Assembly (NCBI GenBank): GCA_025786725.1
Contig: JAHLTZ010000005.1
Location: forward strand, 744,001-808,000
Origin: Syncephalis fuscata
Taxonomy: Eukaryota > Zoopagomycota > Zoopagomycetes > Zoopagales > Piptocephalidaceae
DNA: 64,000 nt
Direction of reading: 5' to 3'
Shown here: positions 22,470 through 38,457 of the stretch, in pieces
How positions within the stretch are numbered: the first letter of the stretch is position 1
Layout: the number at the start of each line of letters is the position of its first letter
Program-made: the position numbers and the translations under genes
Notes under the pieces: model-generated
What the model was told of the DNA's origin: nothing
Databases searched by the model: none
What the model saw: only the letters and a program-made list of their open reading frames with translations

Positions 22470-25326
22470 ATTAAATTAGATTAAAGAAAATAGTAATAAA
22501 ATGTGTAGATGTAATATAATCAAACCAATTTTGCTACAAATAGCTCAAGCCGTGTAACGTGCCTCAGTTAAAAACAATATAGGGCGACTGTTGTATTGTT
22601 GCGGGTATACAGTAATATAGATATATAGACAGTTTTTGAAGATTAATAGTGAAATTCTAACTTTAACAGAAATAGAATATATATATACGTATGTGGTGTT
22701 GTCGATTGACAAACAAATTTGTTGAAATTAAAAGAAACGACATTAGCTTGCCCACAACGAAAAGGCCAAGTTTAAGCACATGGTTACACGACAGGCTATG
22801 GCATAAACGAGTTTAGTATCAGTATCATTGTTATTGGCATCACCACTGCGCTTTCTATGGTTGTTAAATCCCATGGATCCAATCAGTGATTATTCTTGAT
22901 TCGTGCACACGCAATGCCAAAAAGCATTACTAGTTTGTACATCGACTTACGACAATAGTCGTATTGTGCAAAAAAACCTGATTAACGTGCTTTACCGGTT
23001 AATAAAACGGTATTCACCAGAGGCAAAGCATGCATGATCATGGGTGTGTTGATCTGAACAAATGAACGTTGTATTTGAGCTTCAAGCTATGCTAAGTCAC
23101 CATATGTATCAATTGTTGATTTTGCCAAGTTGTTTGGCTTATGGCATGTTCATTTTGTTATAGACAAACAGTAAGATTGTATGAATTCTATCAGACTTGT
23201 TAAAATTTGTAAAAAAGTATATCGGAAATGTTGGGCAATTAACAGTTTAGCGTGTTTATTTGATGTAGAAATCCAAGTATATTTTAAGCATGTATATGTG
23301 TGCGCGTACCAAAAAAGAACAGCTAAATGTACTGATAAACGCTACACTGGCAACGATACAACGAATAAGCATGTAGTTTGCGATGGCTGATCCGATTGGT
23401 TTTGCTCAGCCGCAAAGTACTCAACCACGCATGATTGCACACCATTGTGATTAGCAAGCAGTTGCAAGTGGTGAAATCGCCATGAGATCCTGGGGGTGGC
23501 TATTGAGCGATGCGATATCTATAAGCGCACATCAAACGAAATGATATCGATTAAAGTAAATACACGCACATATGCACACACACACAATATATATATATGG
23601 TATAGTATTAAATATATAGACTATAAAATTATAAAATTATAACTTTAAAAAACATGAATACATGTATCATGTAATAAAAAAGAATAGATCAAGTATTAAA
23701 TTAGCAATAGCTTATTACTGCTTGGCTATTACAAAAATCTAGGTAGAAATCTGGATAGAAATTTAAGGCAAATTGAAAATAGAATTCTATTTGCATGGAA
23801 AACTTGAAATTGTTCACTGGTCGTAATATGATTTACTCTATGATATCAGCATGACGTTTAGCATGTGCGTCAGAAAATGAATTAAAAAATAAGTCCATGA
23901 AGCGTTAAAGTTGCTATCATAATCATTACAAAATATGATGCACAATACGTTCAAAAGTTCTTGGTATTAAGAATACCGAGTTGTGACTATCGTTTATGTG
24001 CGCAAATTAGCAAAAGACATTGTACTAATATATTGATATATATAGCCAATATTGCCATCATGACTTCGGCCATACACCTGTATTTTAACAGCTATTGTTG
24101 GAGCTTGTGCCGGTTTTGAAACTGATATGATTGATTTGAAAACTTGAATAGCTTATTATACGGTTTAATAATAATAGCGCAAGTTTGCCCAATCATTAAC
24201 AGTGGCGGTATGTATGCGGTCCATATTGAATATCAAACAACTTACACAGTAATCGCCTGAAACTACCATGTGGATGATTGTTACAGAAATCCATGGTCAT
24301 TTAGCACTAAGACTTGTACATCATCCCTTATTTGAAAATATTATTTCAATAAACTACTGAACTTACTTGAAATTTTGTATCAGCTTGAAAAAACAATTTA
24401 TTTTTTACACTCATATTATAATTAAATGTGCTATTTGTAAAACAAAACATGCTAACACAGTAATTTACTTGATGTTTGCTATATCATTACTTAAATTACA
24501 CATATCGCATAAATTGTTCACAGTAAATTATTGTCATTAATGATTGCAATGACAATTTAAAGCCCATTAAAACGTATTAATAATTCAATTAAACCATTGA
24601 TTCGAAGTAATTGGCAGTCACTCAAGTGCACATTTGTGTGGTAGCACAATGTAACCATTGAGTACTATTTCACAATGTAGTTTACCAACCATTAATTGAT
24701 GGTAGCTAGCTACTTTGATCATTGTTGGTAAGGACTTTTAAGAATCAAGACCTTTAATGTTATCAGATCTCTGCCATCAATACACTTTATTAACTTATAA
24801 TTGTATATTAATAGCTACCATTTATTTATATCACTTAAATGTCAGTGTATGGCATAAATTTAGCCGGTAAACCTCACCCAATATTGTTTAAACAGATGAT
24901 AGCCTGGCTTGATCTCTATACTATATAGATGTATAGATCAAAATCAGCATTTGGCAGTCAGCATCAATTCATTAGAATTAAAATGAAAACCGTCACATTA
25001 TGCCATCTTTTGTTGGTATGGTATAATTGATTGTTGATAACAATGGCGACAAAAGGTCGGACTATTTTAGGAATGTGCGAAAATATAACAGCAAAATCTT
25101 CAGGCGTTCAAGTTACACTCACTTTCCACGTGTATCTCGATCCTTAATTGAATCCCAGACATGAAACAACATTATTGTTTTCCCGCTTACTTGCTAGCGA
25201 TAAAACACATCAAACGCACATCGGTGACCTAATAAAACCAAGCAGTTTTGCCTATTATTCTGAAATGTTTCCCCCAGTAGTTCACCTTCTGATTTTTCTC
25301 TTGCTCAGTGCCAACAGCGTATAGTC
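22470..25326. other. Long intergenic region
   Basis: Nearly 2.9 kb of AT-rich DNA with divergent promoters at its ends. CA and TA simple repeats lie around 23563-23602. At 24982 (+) a TATA-like context (CTATATAGATGTATAG) precedes ATGAAAACCGTCACATTATG, which reads MKTVTLCHLLL and then GTATGG, resembling the start of a secreted-protein first exon. I could not find a continuing exon series, so I do not call a gene. An open frame at 23181-23390 has no domain and is probably chance. Confidence 0.45.
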
Positions 25327-26808
25327 ATGCTGTTCCATGCTAGTCAGAAAGTTCTTGTCAGTATCGAGCTCCAGGAGAGCGCTGCAGTACTACGCGGCAA
25401 TGCAGAGGAGTCCGTGGGCACCGTTCTACGTGGCGCTGTGGTCGTTACCGTAGCGGAAGAGTGTCGCGTCCGTAGCATTAGTGCCCGCTTCCGAGGTCGA
25501 ATGCGTTTATGGTGGAATAAAGGTATGCAGCAACAACTACAGCAATTCAGTACAAGCGCCCTTTTAATACCCGATTGTCAATGGATAGACGGCGAGCCGC
25601 ATCATACGGTTCGCGAAGAAAAACGCACACTTATTGAGCGTATCTGGACTTTTCTGCCCCACGGCAAACATTCACATACAATGCGGCCAGGTGTTTATCG
25701 ATATGCTTTTGAGGAACTATTACCGGGTAATCTTCCGGAGACAGTTTGCGTCGAATACGGCAAGGTTAACTACCAAATACTCGCTACTGTCGAACGACCC
25801 ATGCTTCACCACAATCACACTGCTGAGCGGGAGGTGCGTATTGAACGTCATCTGTACCCAATTCCCCTCGATTGGCTTGATACGTGCCAAGTGTCGGATG
25901 TGTGGCAGCACCGCGTTGCGTATTCAATGTCTATACCTGCCCGCGCCGTCGGCTCTGGTGATGTCGTGCCTATTCGAGTGGAGTGGCAGCCAGAGCGTGA
26001 GGACACCCGTGTACGCGGTGTTATTTTCACGCTTGTGGAACACGTCCAATACCGTCCTAATCACTTGGTAATCCAGCGCGACCAGCGTTGTGTTGCCCAG
26101 CATTCGGAAAAACTAATAGACCAGAATGGCAGCGGTGGCAGTGGTGACTGGTCGCGTACTTTTTTCTTCCGTTTGCCAGACAGTGATTATCGTCATCCTA
26201 CGCACCGTGTTCAGTGTGATTGTCGTACAACTTGGATTCGTGTAAAGCATCGGCTACGTGTTCATGTAGTATTCGAAGATGGCCTAGGTGCCGCTAAAGT
26301 CTATGGTATTATTCCTATTGTTGTGCTATCGCAATCACCGCGTAATCTTGATGTGGATCCACCTGGCTATGAAAACTATCAACGAGGCGCACTTATTATG
26401 AGTGCGCCAGTAACACCAAGACCTGCTTCTATTGCTGACGATAATGATGAGGATGATAATGGTACTAACGACAATGATGTAGGCAATATAAATAGCGAAC
26501 TTGAACTTTCTGGTTTACAACGACGTCAGTTAAGACGTACCTCTTCCATTCCGTCCACAAGAGAACTGGGACGACGTGCACAAGCAGTATCGATGACACT
26601 GGAGGGATTTCCCGCTCTTAATGAGCCTTCAGCGCCATTTACTTCGTATATACCAAGCTCCATTCCTTCTTGGGCAGGCAATTTTGCCGCACTACCTTCT
26701 TACGAATCGGTTATTCGCCACCGACAAAACTCGCTACCGCAATACAACGAAATTGTGGCCAATTTCGCGGCACTCAACATACAAAATTCTACACCTCAGC
26801 TTTCATAG
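25327..26808 (+). CDS. Alpha-arrestin (ART/Rod1-like ubiquitin-ligase adaptor)
   Basis: Arrestin-related trafficking adaptor that recruits a Rsp5/Nedd4-type ubiquitin ligase to plasma-membrane transporters for endocytosis. 493 residues, one uninterrupted exon. Seen: an arrestin N domain from VLVSIELQESAAVLRG (about residues 10-180, with PGVYRYAFEELLPGNLPETV) and an arrestin C domain (about 190-340, with VVPIRVEWQPE and VKHRLRVHVVF). A disordered acidic/serine tail follows. PY-type motifs are DPPGYENY (about 348), LPSYESV (about 460) and LPQYNEI (about 475), which are the expected ligase-binding elements. Base composition is more GC-rich than surrounding DNA, as for other conserved genes here. 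It converges on the phosphotransferase gene, with only about 120 bp between the stop codons. Confidence 0.9.
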   Translation: MLFHASQKVLVSIELQESAAVLRGNAEESVGTVLRGAVVVTVAEECRVRSISARFRGRMRLWWNKGMQQQLQQFSTSALLIPDCQWIDGEPHHTVREEKRTLIERIWTFLPHGKHSHTMRPGVYRYAFEELLPGNLPETVCVEYGKVNYQILATVERPMLHHNHTAEREVRIERHLYPIPLDWLDTCQVSDVWQHRVAYSMSIPARAVGSGDVVPIRVEWQPEREDTRVRGVIFTLVEHVQYRPNHLVIQRDQRCVAQHSEKLIDQNGSGGSGDWSRTFFFRLPDSDYRHPTHRVQCDCRTTWIRVKHRLRVHVVFEDGLGAAKVYGIIPIVVLSQSPRNLDVDPPGYENYQRGALIMSAPVTPRPASIADDNDEDDNGTNDNDVGNINSELELSGLQRRQLRRTSSIPSTRELGRRAQAVSMTLEGFPALNEPSAPFTSYIPSSIPSWAGNFAALPSYESVIRHRQNSLPQYNEIVANFAALNIQNSTPQLS

Positions 26809-26929
26809 CGCTAAATTAATATCAAGTAATTAGATCTGGCCCCTCCCCCTCCCCCTTAGTAGGCCACTCCATTTATTCATTAATATTTGCATCAACATAA
26901 TTATAAATTGTAATGTCATAAAGTATTCT

Positions 26930-28588
26930 TTATTCAGTCTTTTTGCTCGCTTTCTTTTGTTTAATCGAAAGACAGTTGATATCGAGATAGTTGCAAATGT
27001 CACGGATCACCGCTTTGCAGAAGTATGCATAGGTAGCTCCGACCAAGGCTAGACTGGCATATAGATAGGTGGTCTCGTGGGTAAATGAAATAATTGGTTT
27101 CCTATTCATGTAAATTAATTAAAATCAGTCCAGCTGTTAGTCTGTTATTAATAATTTCTGATAATACTTACATATTGAATAGTGGCAATAAAGCGTTTAA
27201 TGATCCAAATAAGAGTGGGATTTGGGTGATGTTGAAGAATGGGAACGATGATTTAACTACATGAGCCAGAATAATACGGCCGACCATTATGCCGAATGTT
27301 GCGCCGATATAGAAAATAAAGGCCACCAAATGATGTGTCAACAGTTCAGGCGATGTTCTAAGCCATGAATAGGTTGCGACAGAGACTGCGCCAAATGGTA
27401 CCAGGCCTACAATTGCATTAAACAATTGAGATGTCGTTGACTTTTTGGCATAAATAACATTGGCCACGCTATTGGCAACAAATTAGCGCGAGAAAAAAGA
27501 GTAAATATTTACTTACCTGCTAGCAATGTTATATATTAGAATAGTAAAAGAAACAACAACTACTACATGGTTAAGTTGACCATTAGGTACCAGACTATCG
27601 GGAAGAATACGCTCTAAGCCTAAAACCTGTTTATATGGCAATAGCCAAAATGATGGGCCTAGTAGCAAATCATTAGTATTAATTAATTAATTAATTTGTT
27701 AAAAATAAACTACCTAAATAACCGGTCATCAACAATGAAATAACAATCATAATGACGCCCTCAACAGGTCCACTAAAGTAGCTGAGATAGAGTGTACCGG
27801 TATGATACTCCTCCCAAGTGGTCAAGTAAAAGTTGGACAGCGCTATAAAGTATTAATTATTTGGCTATATATATATATATATATAAGTATTGCTTACCTG
27901 TAAACACCGAAAGAACTGTCCACCACGATTGTCGTAGCTGCAAGGCTTCCACAATAACAATAGCACCGACCTAATCAATGTTAACTACTACTTGCAGTCA
28001 TTTTTCTATTGCTTACAGTGGTATTAAGCGCATCACAACCTAGATAATAATAGCGAAACATTAATATGCAGTCATTCAAGTACTTTTATATGATTTCGAA
28101 CCTACCATGATCAAAAAGCTCGCCAAGTGGGCCAGAAGTACCGGTACGACGTGCTTGTTTTCCGTCAATGGCATCAAATGATTGGTATATCCAAACACCT
28201 AAACCCGCGCTATATTGACATACAAGAATATAACCAGTGTTAAACTATTGCTCATTAGCTTTATTATTAATGTTTGCCTACCTATAATAGACCCAATTGG
28301 GACAGTGGCCCGACAAATCACGATCATAATAAAGTATTAAAAGCATGTTAACTACGACGCAGCCAAAGCCTAGCAACGTAATAAGATTTGGTCTGGAGGC
28401 CAAAGCATGCTAGGTTTTAGTATAGTATAGCTGTCAACTTTAGCTACTTACGCCATCCATAACGGAAAGAGTTCGACCAGACGTGTCCAGTAAGGTTGTA
28501 GAATATACTTGGACACTAGCGAGTTATCTACACCACTGTACTTGTATTTCTTCAAGTTTTCAAGCTGAGTCGGAGATAAATAGGCCAT
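26930..28588 (-). CDS. EPT1: Choline/ethanolamine phosphotransferase (CDP-alcohol phosphotransferase)
   Basis: Final step of the Kennedy pathway: transfers phosphocholine or phosphoethanolamine from CDP-choline/ethanolamine to diacylglycerol in the ER membrane. Starts [19 protein letters not shown], then [10 protein letters not shown] and the catalytic CDP-alcohol signature DG-x2-AR-x8-G-x3-D-x3-D ([20 protein letters not shown]), then helices such as [31 protein letters not shown] and the C-terminal segment [18 protein letters not shown]. The last residues are SKKTE, a KKxx-type ER retrieval signal. About nine exons separated by 45-70-nt introns with GTAAGT/GTAAAT donors (for example around 27120-27170, 27470-27530, 27880-27900). 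The EPT1/CPT1 choice cannot be made from sequence alone. No frameshift was needed. Confidence 0.88.
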
Positions 28589-29322
28589 TTTAACGTGGCT
28601 GTGCGCGTGTGCGTGTATGTGCGTGTGTGTGTGTGTGTGTGCTTATGCACTAGAAAATAAACAAACTGACAAGCGGGTAGCTGAGTAGATACACGTAGGC
28701 TGTCGTAAAATGGCGGTAGCAATAAAGATATTATAATGTAATTACGGAGTAGTAATTTTATGTTTTTTTATTTTTCTACTAACGATTGATTGGCAGACGA
28801 ATAAGTAACTTTATATCACATGATTGGCATGTGGTAATATTGTCAAATAAGACAATGTAAGGTATTTTTGATATACACCGTAGTATGTTACTTATTGAGC
28901 ATTAATTACTAATGAATTGAGCAAATAAATAAGCATAGCTATAATAGTTGCATTGCTGCATGCCATTATACATTGATTTGACCGCTATCGTTTCAAGTCG
29001 ACTAATATCGCAGCAGTGTATTGTATAAATATTAAATGTCGTTTGAAGATACAGGTAATCTGGCAATCTATATTTAACCTGGTACAATGATACCAAATTG
29101 TAGGCAAGTTTGGCATTGCATCATGAGAGCAAGCTGAGCCATTTCAATAGCAAACTGGTTACTGCGTATTTCTGCACATCAAGGCAACCGGCTGATAAAT
29201 ATAGACCTGAACGCCATAGAGTTCTGGCGTATGCGCTTTTGTCCTTTTTTCAGCTTTAAACGTTTAACGCCAAAGTCATACTATTTTTTGCTATTTTTGC
29301 ATATTTAGAATATTTATTTAAA
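28589..29322. other. Intergenic region between divergent genes, with GT microsatellite
   Basis: Divergent promoter region between the phosphotransferase (left, minus) and the seven-helix protein (right, plus). A GT-rich microsatellite occupies about 28605-28645, immediately upstream of the phosphotransferase start. No ORF supported. Confidence 0.5.
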
Positions 29323-30544
29323 ATGGATAAACAATTTCTAAATAAGCCATTGTGTTTTACAACCATTAATGGATTTAGTTGTCAGGAAGAAAATCAAAAG
29401 CATTTTTTTGATTTAATTATTGTTTGTAGCATTGTAAGCTTTTCAGTTATGATATTGGCCGCTGTGATAATGATTTACCGATACAATTATGGCTTATTTA
29501 CAGGATTCTTTCAATACGTTAAAGGATATCGAATACCAAAGCCTATCAATACGCTACTTACAGTTATATTTATTTCAAAATTATCCAGATTCATCAGCCT
29601 GGTGCTTTTATTGTTTGATGTGCCAAACGTAGCTAGGATACGTGTAGTGCTTAATTATCTAGGCACACTACCTATTTCACTGGCTCAGCTGAATTCATTC
29701 TAGGCATAATCATTTACATTCCATTGCTATTTTCTACTCAGTTCTTGCCTATCCATCATTTTGAAGCTGAATCTAGTGATGAAAGCGACAAAGGCAAAGA
29801 GGAAGATGCCATTAGTATGCCTCGACTGGTTTTCGCCATTTATACGCCATCAATTCGTACCATCTATTTAGCAAACGTTTTTTCCTTTTCAGTTTCAATT
29901 ATAGTCGGTATAACACTAGCTACATTACGCATCGTAGCAATGTGCTATCATAATGAAGATTTATTTACGATGCCAACTATTCTGACGTGGTAATGCTTTT
30001 TACAGGATCGTTTATACTTTCAGTAGCTAGCGGTTATTATCTTTACGGATTCCATTGTCTTGCACACGAGTGTGCACATCAACTAAGCGACAATAAGATA
30101 ATGAGCACCATGATGCAGACAGCGGCACGTAATCTTCGAAATCTGTTTTTTGGCTTATTTATTGGCTTTTCTGGACTTATTGTTTTTTCAACAATCATTG
30201 GTACAATAAGTGCTTATATTCTCAATGTGCGGCTTCAAGTAATCGATATTCTGATACAAGAAGTGTTTATATACCCAATAATTCATATAGCAATGCTGAT
30301 AATTATTTTAAAAAGCTCGATGAATCAGGTTAGGTATAAAAAAGCACTTATTGAAAAAAACACTAGTAAAGAGAATTCAATCAAAGCCAGCAATAGCTGT
30401 AACCTTTGTGATGCAAATAACAACGGCGCCAGCACTGTCATGTCGCTACCTGTGCATTTAGACGACATTACGCTAATATGGCAAAGCTTTATAAGACCTT
30501 GTCCAGCAGTAGAATCGCCAAGCATGTATCATAACATTGTTTAA
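29323..30544 (+). CDS. Orphan seven-transmembrane (GPCR-like) protein
   Basis: Not recognised as a named family. After restoring one base near 29690 (SLAQ to AEFILGIIIYIPLLF) and one near 29990 (TILTW to VMLFTGSF), the frame gives about 405 residues with seven hydrophobic segments: about FFDLIIVCSIVSFSVMIL, INTLLTVIFISKLSRFISLV, RVVLNYLGTLPIS to GIIIYIPLLF, ANVFSFSVSIIVGITLATL, TWVMLFTGSFILSVASGYY, FFGLFIGFSGLIVFSTII and FIYPIIHIAMLIIILKSS. A short N-terminus with two cysteines (CFTTINGFSC) and a hydrophilic C-terminal tail of about 75 residues rich in S/N fit a receptor topology with outside N-terminus. No DRY or NPxxY motif. It lies upstream of a secreted kinase-like gene on the same strand. 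Confidence 0.65.
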
Positions 30545-31214
30545 TAAATAGGATGTAGGAGATTGGTGCTAATGCCACATATGTTAAATTGTAACAGCCG
30601 TGTTGTAATAATAAAAATGTACACTAATCCTAAGCCACGCGACACTAGTTATTGCACCTTATCAGTTTTTTTTCATGTAGAGCTTGCAAAAATTTAAGTT
30701 TATGCTTTAGATTATTATGGCTTGTAAAAACTAGTTTGTGGCACACTTTTGTTGCATCGCGTGGTATTGTACACCCAAAAACTTCATATTAGTTGCTATT
30801 GATGTTTTTCATGGTAAATATTTGTTTTTTAAATATTGCAAACATTTAAAATTTTACCTATATTTCATAGAATGTTGCTGTTTTTCACATTAAATCAATC
30901 CTCGCTTTGTGTCATGCTTTTATTTGCTTTATTAAATCATTCCCATTTGCCACGTGTATGGTCCTCAACTGGTTTATGACTGGTAAACGCTGTTTTTACA
31001 ACTAGATTAAGTTAGTTTTCTCGTGCTTATTCTATATTTGTATTTTACACTGCGGGTAATCATTTGAAAGTACTTATTGTAAATTTGCGCTTCCTGCAAT
31101 TATTTATAAAGTTTTTCAAATGGTTGCTAAATTGAATTTTACTGCAACATTACGCACTATCGTTTTATCACACACAATTTATATCGATTGCTTTTTCAAT
31201 AGCCTATTGTTATA
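30545..31214. promoter_or_regulatory. Intergenic region with TATA box of the secreted kinase-like gene
   Basis: AT-rich spacer between two plus-strand genes. TATAAA at 31105-31110 lies about 105 bp upstream of the ATG at 31215, similar to the TATA placement of the other genes for secreted proteins here. No other feature seen. Confidence 0.5.
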
Positions 31215-32340
31215 ATGATATTTAGACACGTATTTACAGCCATACCTGCTGTCGCCTGCATATTAGCTACGACATTTATTCCCCAGGCTACATCAGACAA
31301 TATCCAAGCCACATCATTTCTCGGTGAACCGCTAGGGAAATGGGGCGCTTTTAATCAACCTAATCTAAAGATCGTCATGCAAATAAAAGAGATCAGCAGT
31401 ATTATGTAGCATCTGGAAAGTATGCTAAGCATACGGTTATTATTCGATGCCAAGGTGCTACAACAAACCTTGGCCAAGAGCGTATTGCATATGAAGTAAG
31501 CAAACGATTTTTAAACATTTATTTATTAACAACAGTGCCAAAAATCTAGCTTCTTAGAAAATTCAAAACCGAGGCTGATACATCAAATGTTGATGGCCAG
31601 CAATTTGTAGCTGACCCGCTGCACGATTTTAGCTTTAAAGCTATGCACTGCTTTGTAATGTCTGATGAAGACCAGACACTTGAAAGTTACACAAAAACAT
31701 GAGCAATTCTCAAAAAATTGCCGTATTACCCAGAATACTTAACCAGGTCTTACGTGGTATGTAAATCATCGTTTTTGTCACATAAAGTGTTTTAATATTT
31801 ATTTTTATTATAGGAGTAAATTATTTACATAAAGCTCAGCTAGTACATGGTGACATTTCTACAACGAGTAAGTAATCATTAAAATAGATCGTCTATTAGT
31901 AGAGTTACTCGCTAACGTATTTATTTAGATATCCGTGTCACCAAGCCAATTTTGGGCAAACCCAGTGTGCTAATCACAGGCTTTGGTCATTCAAAGCATA
32001 TTACATCTGATGAATTAACAACCATTCAAGTTACCGCCAAATACAATATGTCACCTGAATCTATTTTGCAAATTCCATGCAATTTGCGCAAACACGACAC
32101 TTGGGCTATTGGCGCTACAATTTTTAAAACTCTTTATGGTAAATATCCTTATCAACATTTTGCGGAAGAAGCAGCGAAAGGCCAAGATTCTAAGCAATTT
32201 ATGCAAACAATTTATCGAATTCGTGATTCTGGCATTAGTTTATTGCCAGTAATTACAGAAAATGGTGCCAAATTCAAAAAATTAGCACCACTGTAGCGGA
32301 TATAAAAATGCTGCTTTCACCAAGATTTGAGGAGCGTTAA
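31215..32340 (+). CDS. Secreted protein-kinase-like protein (possible pseudokinase)
   Basis: Signal peptide (MIFRHVFTAIPAVACILATT) followed by a degraded protein-kinase fold. Exon 1 carries an N-lobe-like stretch (QYYVASGKYAKHTVIIRCQG). Exon 2 (from about 31561) has FSFKAMHCFVMSDEDQTLES, then LPRILNQVLRG. Exon 3 carries VNYLHKAQLVHGDIS, where HGD stands in place of the catalytic-loop HRD. Exon 4 has ITGFGHS in place of DFG, SPE in place of APE, and DTWAIGATIF in place of DxWSxG, with a helical end TVADIKMLLSPRFEER. Introns are about 60 nt with GTAAGC, GTATGT and GTAAGT donors. A base is missing near 31383, 31700 and 32280 (A runs), which moves the end to TAA at 32338-32340. The aspartates needed for metal binding look altered, so kinase activity is doubtful. 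A secreted effector or scaffold role is inference. Confidence 0.75.
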
Positions 32341-33167
32341 CTCCAAAAACATTTATAGCGCATCAGCAAAGTCTTAAGACATCATAGTAATTCCATTTTG
32401 TGTATGAAAGCAAAAGTAAAAATAGATGCGCTTACATATGAGCTAGCGTACGTTGACTCTCATTTTTTATTTACTTATTTCACTCCCTTTTCTTAATACT
32501 CTTAGACACAATTAAACACTTATTCACTACTATAACATGTATAATATTACATCCAACATTAATTAATTCATGTGTAATTATCAATACAATAATGTAATTA
32601 ATTAGTTATTTTTATTATTGCTTTAATATATATATTGTCATTTATTTAGTCAGATTAGCTATAGGGAAAGTGACTGTTTAATAAACGACATTTATATTAA
32701 TTATATTGATCTTGAGCTTACATCACAAATATGTCCAAAATACAATAGTAGAAGATTAGAAAATAGAATAGACCATTTAGATGCAATAATCGACACTGTA
32801 CGTAGATATAACAACAACAAATGCGAGAGCGATATGGAATCGCAATTATATGGCTTCTATTACTATTTGATCAGTCTTTCTACACATGGCCAACAACAAT
32901 AATAATCGGCCTCAAATGTTTTAAGATAATTAAATAGTATGTTACATTGTTTATTTAAATCAATTTATTAACAGCATTTTAATAGAAAGCAATATAACTG
33001 TTTTATTATGCATAATAAAAACAATATGACTTCAATTGAAACGAATTTTACTTTAAGAACTCAAAATAGGACAATCAAACTACAACCCAATCAAATATAA
33101 ATATTAAACAGCATAACAAGTACAATAATCAATCAATCAATCAATCAACACTGATCCATATAATTTA
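32341..33167. repeat. Dispersed repeat family, copy 3 (ORF part missing)
   Basis: From about 32455 to 33000 this is a shorter copy of the family at 12765-13700: the left edge CATTTTTTATTTACTTATTT, then the right-hand part with GATATGGAATCGCAATTATATG and CACATGGCCAACAACAATAA and the AT-rich tail. The protein-coding middle is absent. (AATC)n occurs at about 33125-33148 close to the 3' end of the Vps34 gene. Confidence 0.6.
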
Positions 33168-36895
<3,728 letters not shown>

Positions 36896-38457
36896 TTCAT
36901 CATCTTTTTCTTATTGCTATCTTATTGTTTTATCTTCTTTTTAGTTGTTTTATTCAGTAATATATTATACGATAATGCGAATATAACATATAAATAACAT
37001 GCGTATTTAACATCAATAAAAACACTATTCAATCCCTAGTCTTTATTTCTCTTATTTTACATCAACACCTGTACAAGTAACCTCAATGGCATGCCGTATA
37101 TTCTAGTTACAACTGTCGCCACAAAATCTTTTGATGAAGACACTCAACTACCATTATTGCATATGGTGGAGACCATTTGCTTTATCAATGGTTGGTAAAG
37201 CATCTGCGTCTACAAGTTGATACCAAGAATGCTCAAGACAATGGTGAACATCAGAAATGCTAGTCATCCTGCCTTCTTTGCTATCATAGATGTGTATCTT
37301 ACATTGCAAATATGCCCAAATGCAACAGTAGAAGATTGGAAAATAGAAAAGACCATTCAGACGCAAGAATCCACACTGTATATAGTAATAACATAACAAC
37401 TGCGGAATAACATGGAATCGCGATCAATGGCGTTTATTAATATTCGATCAATCTTTCTACGCATGACCAACAACAATAATCAATTTTAAATATCTCAAAT
37501 AAATCAAATAATATGTTATGTTATTTATTTAAATGTTTAATACTATTACTAATACAATGTTCATTACATTTAATTCTACTTTATGGAAATGATAATGCTA
37601 TTACATTTATTAATATTTATCATGGATAATGGTTTAAACACAATTTAATCCAATCAACTCGTCAACTATTTAAATTGCTACAACTGAATGCGTAAAATGA
37701 TTAATGATTTAGAGGATGCAAGGCACAATTCAACTATATGAATAATGTAAATTGTATCCCCGTCACGCTATCGTATGACCTGCATGTGTGTAGTCTATTA
37801 ATCCATCTGTCGTATTGCTATCAGAGGGGGGGACTGAGCAATACAAGGTAGATAGAACACTGGCAGAAATAGTAACCAAATTATATAATTGAAACTTAGC
37901 TACTTTATTAGAAAATGAAATGTTCATCGGCATTTTATAGCTGGATATCTGGTCGGCGATGTGGTGCCTATGTACCACGTGATCTGGATATTACACCACA
38001 CCATCCATCCATCCACTTGTCTACCAACACCGTCTATATCTAGGTAAGAGTATCTAACAACAGCATACGACTATTTATTAAACTAAACGTTTTATTCATC
38101 CATCCATCCATCCATCCATCCATTTATCTATTAAATACGTATCTATAGATTATTACGTAAAATATAAATGCTTTATTAAATCATCAATGATGTGTATGTG
38201 TACAAGTGTATTAATATTATTATGATTGGTATTAGTATTATCGACATTCCTATTAACATTCCTATAAATCACAAATACTTAATAAAATGGGGATAAATGG
38301 TGTCAATTACTACACTTTTATATTTAAATTATAGTGATACCAACGGCAATAACAACGACGACGACGACGTCAGTCAATACTTGTCTACCATTAAATACGT
38401 GTGTTTATTCCATTTTCTACTACTTGGCCATTTCTTTATTGTTTACATCAGAGCAGC
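36896..38457. repeat. Dispersed repeat family, copy 4, plus spacer with tetranucleotide repeat
   Basis: 36885-37700 is another copy of the family described at 12765, with the best-preserved ORF part. On the minus strand at 37154-37360 it reads CKIHIYDSKEGRMTSISDVH, then HCLEHSWYQLVDADALPTID. The right-hand block (CGCATGACCAACAACAATAA) and tail (CAACTCGTCAACTATTTAAA) match copy 5 closely. The repeat abuts the 5' end of the Vps34 gene. A (CATC)n microsatellite lies at about 38094-38124, and divergent promoter DNA precedes CCT1. No other gene seen. Confidence 0.65.

Noticed and set aside
23181-23390. Plus-strand frame of 69 codons
   Set aside because: No signal peptide, domain or splice context; isolated in AT-rich intergenic DNA.
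24982-25080. Possible third secreted first exon (MKTVTLCHLLL then GTATGG)
   Set aside because: TATA-like context is present, but the best acceptors downstream lead to stop codons after a few residues and no micro-exon series follows.
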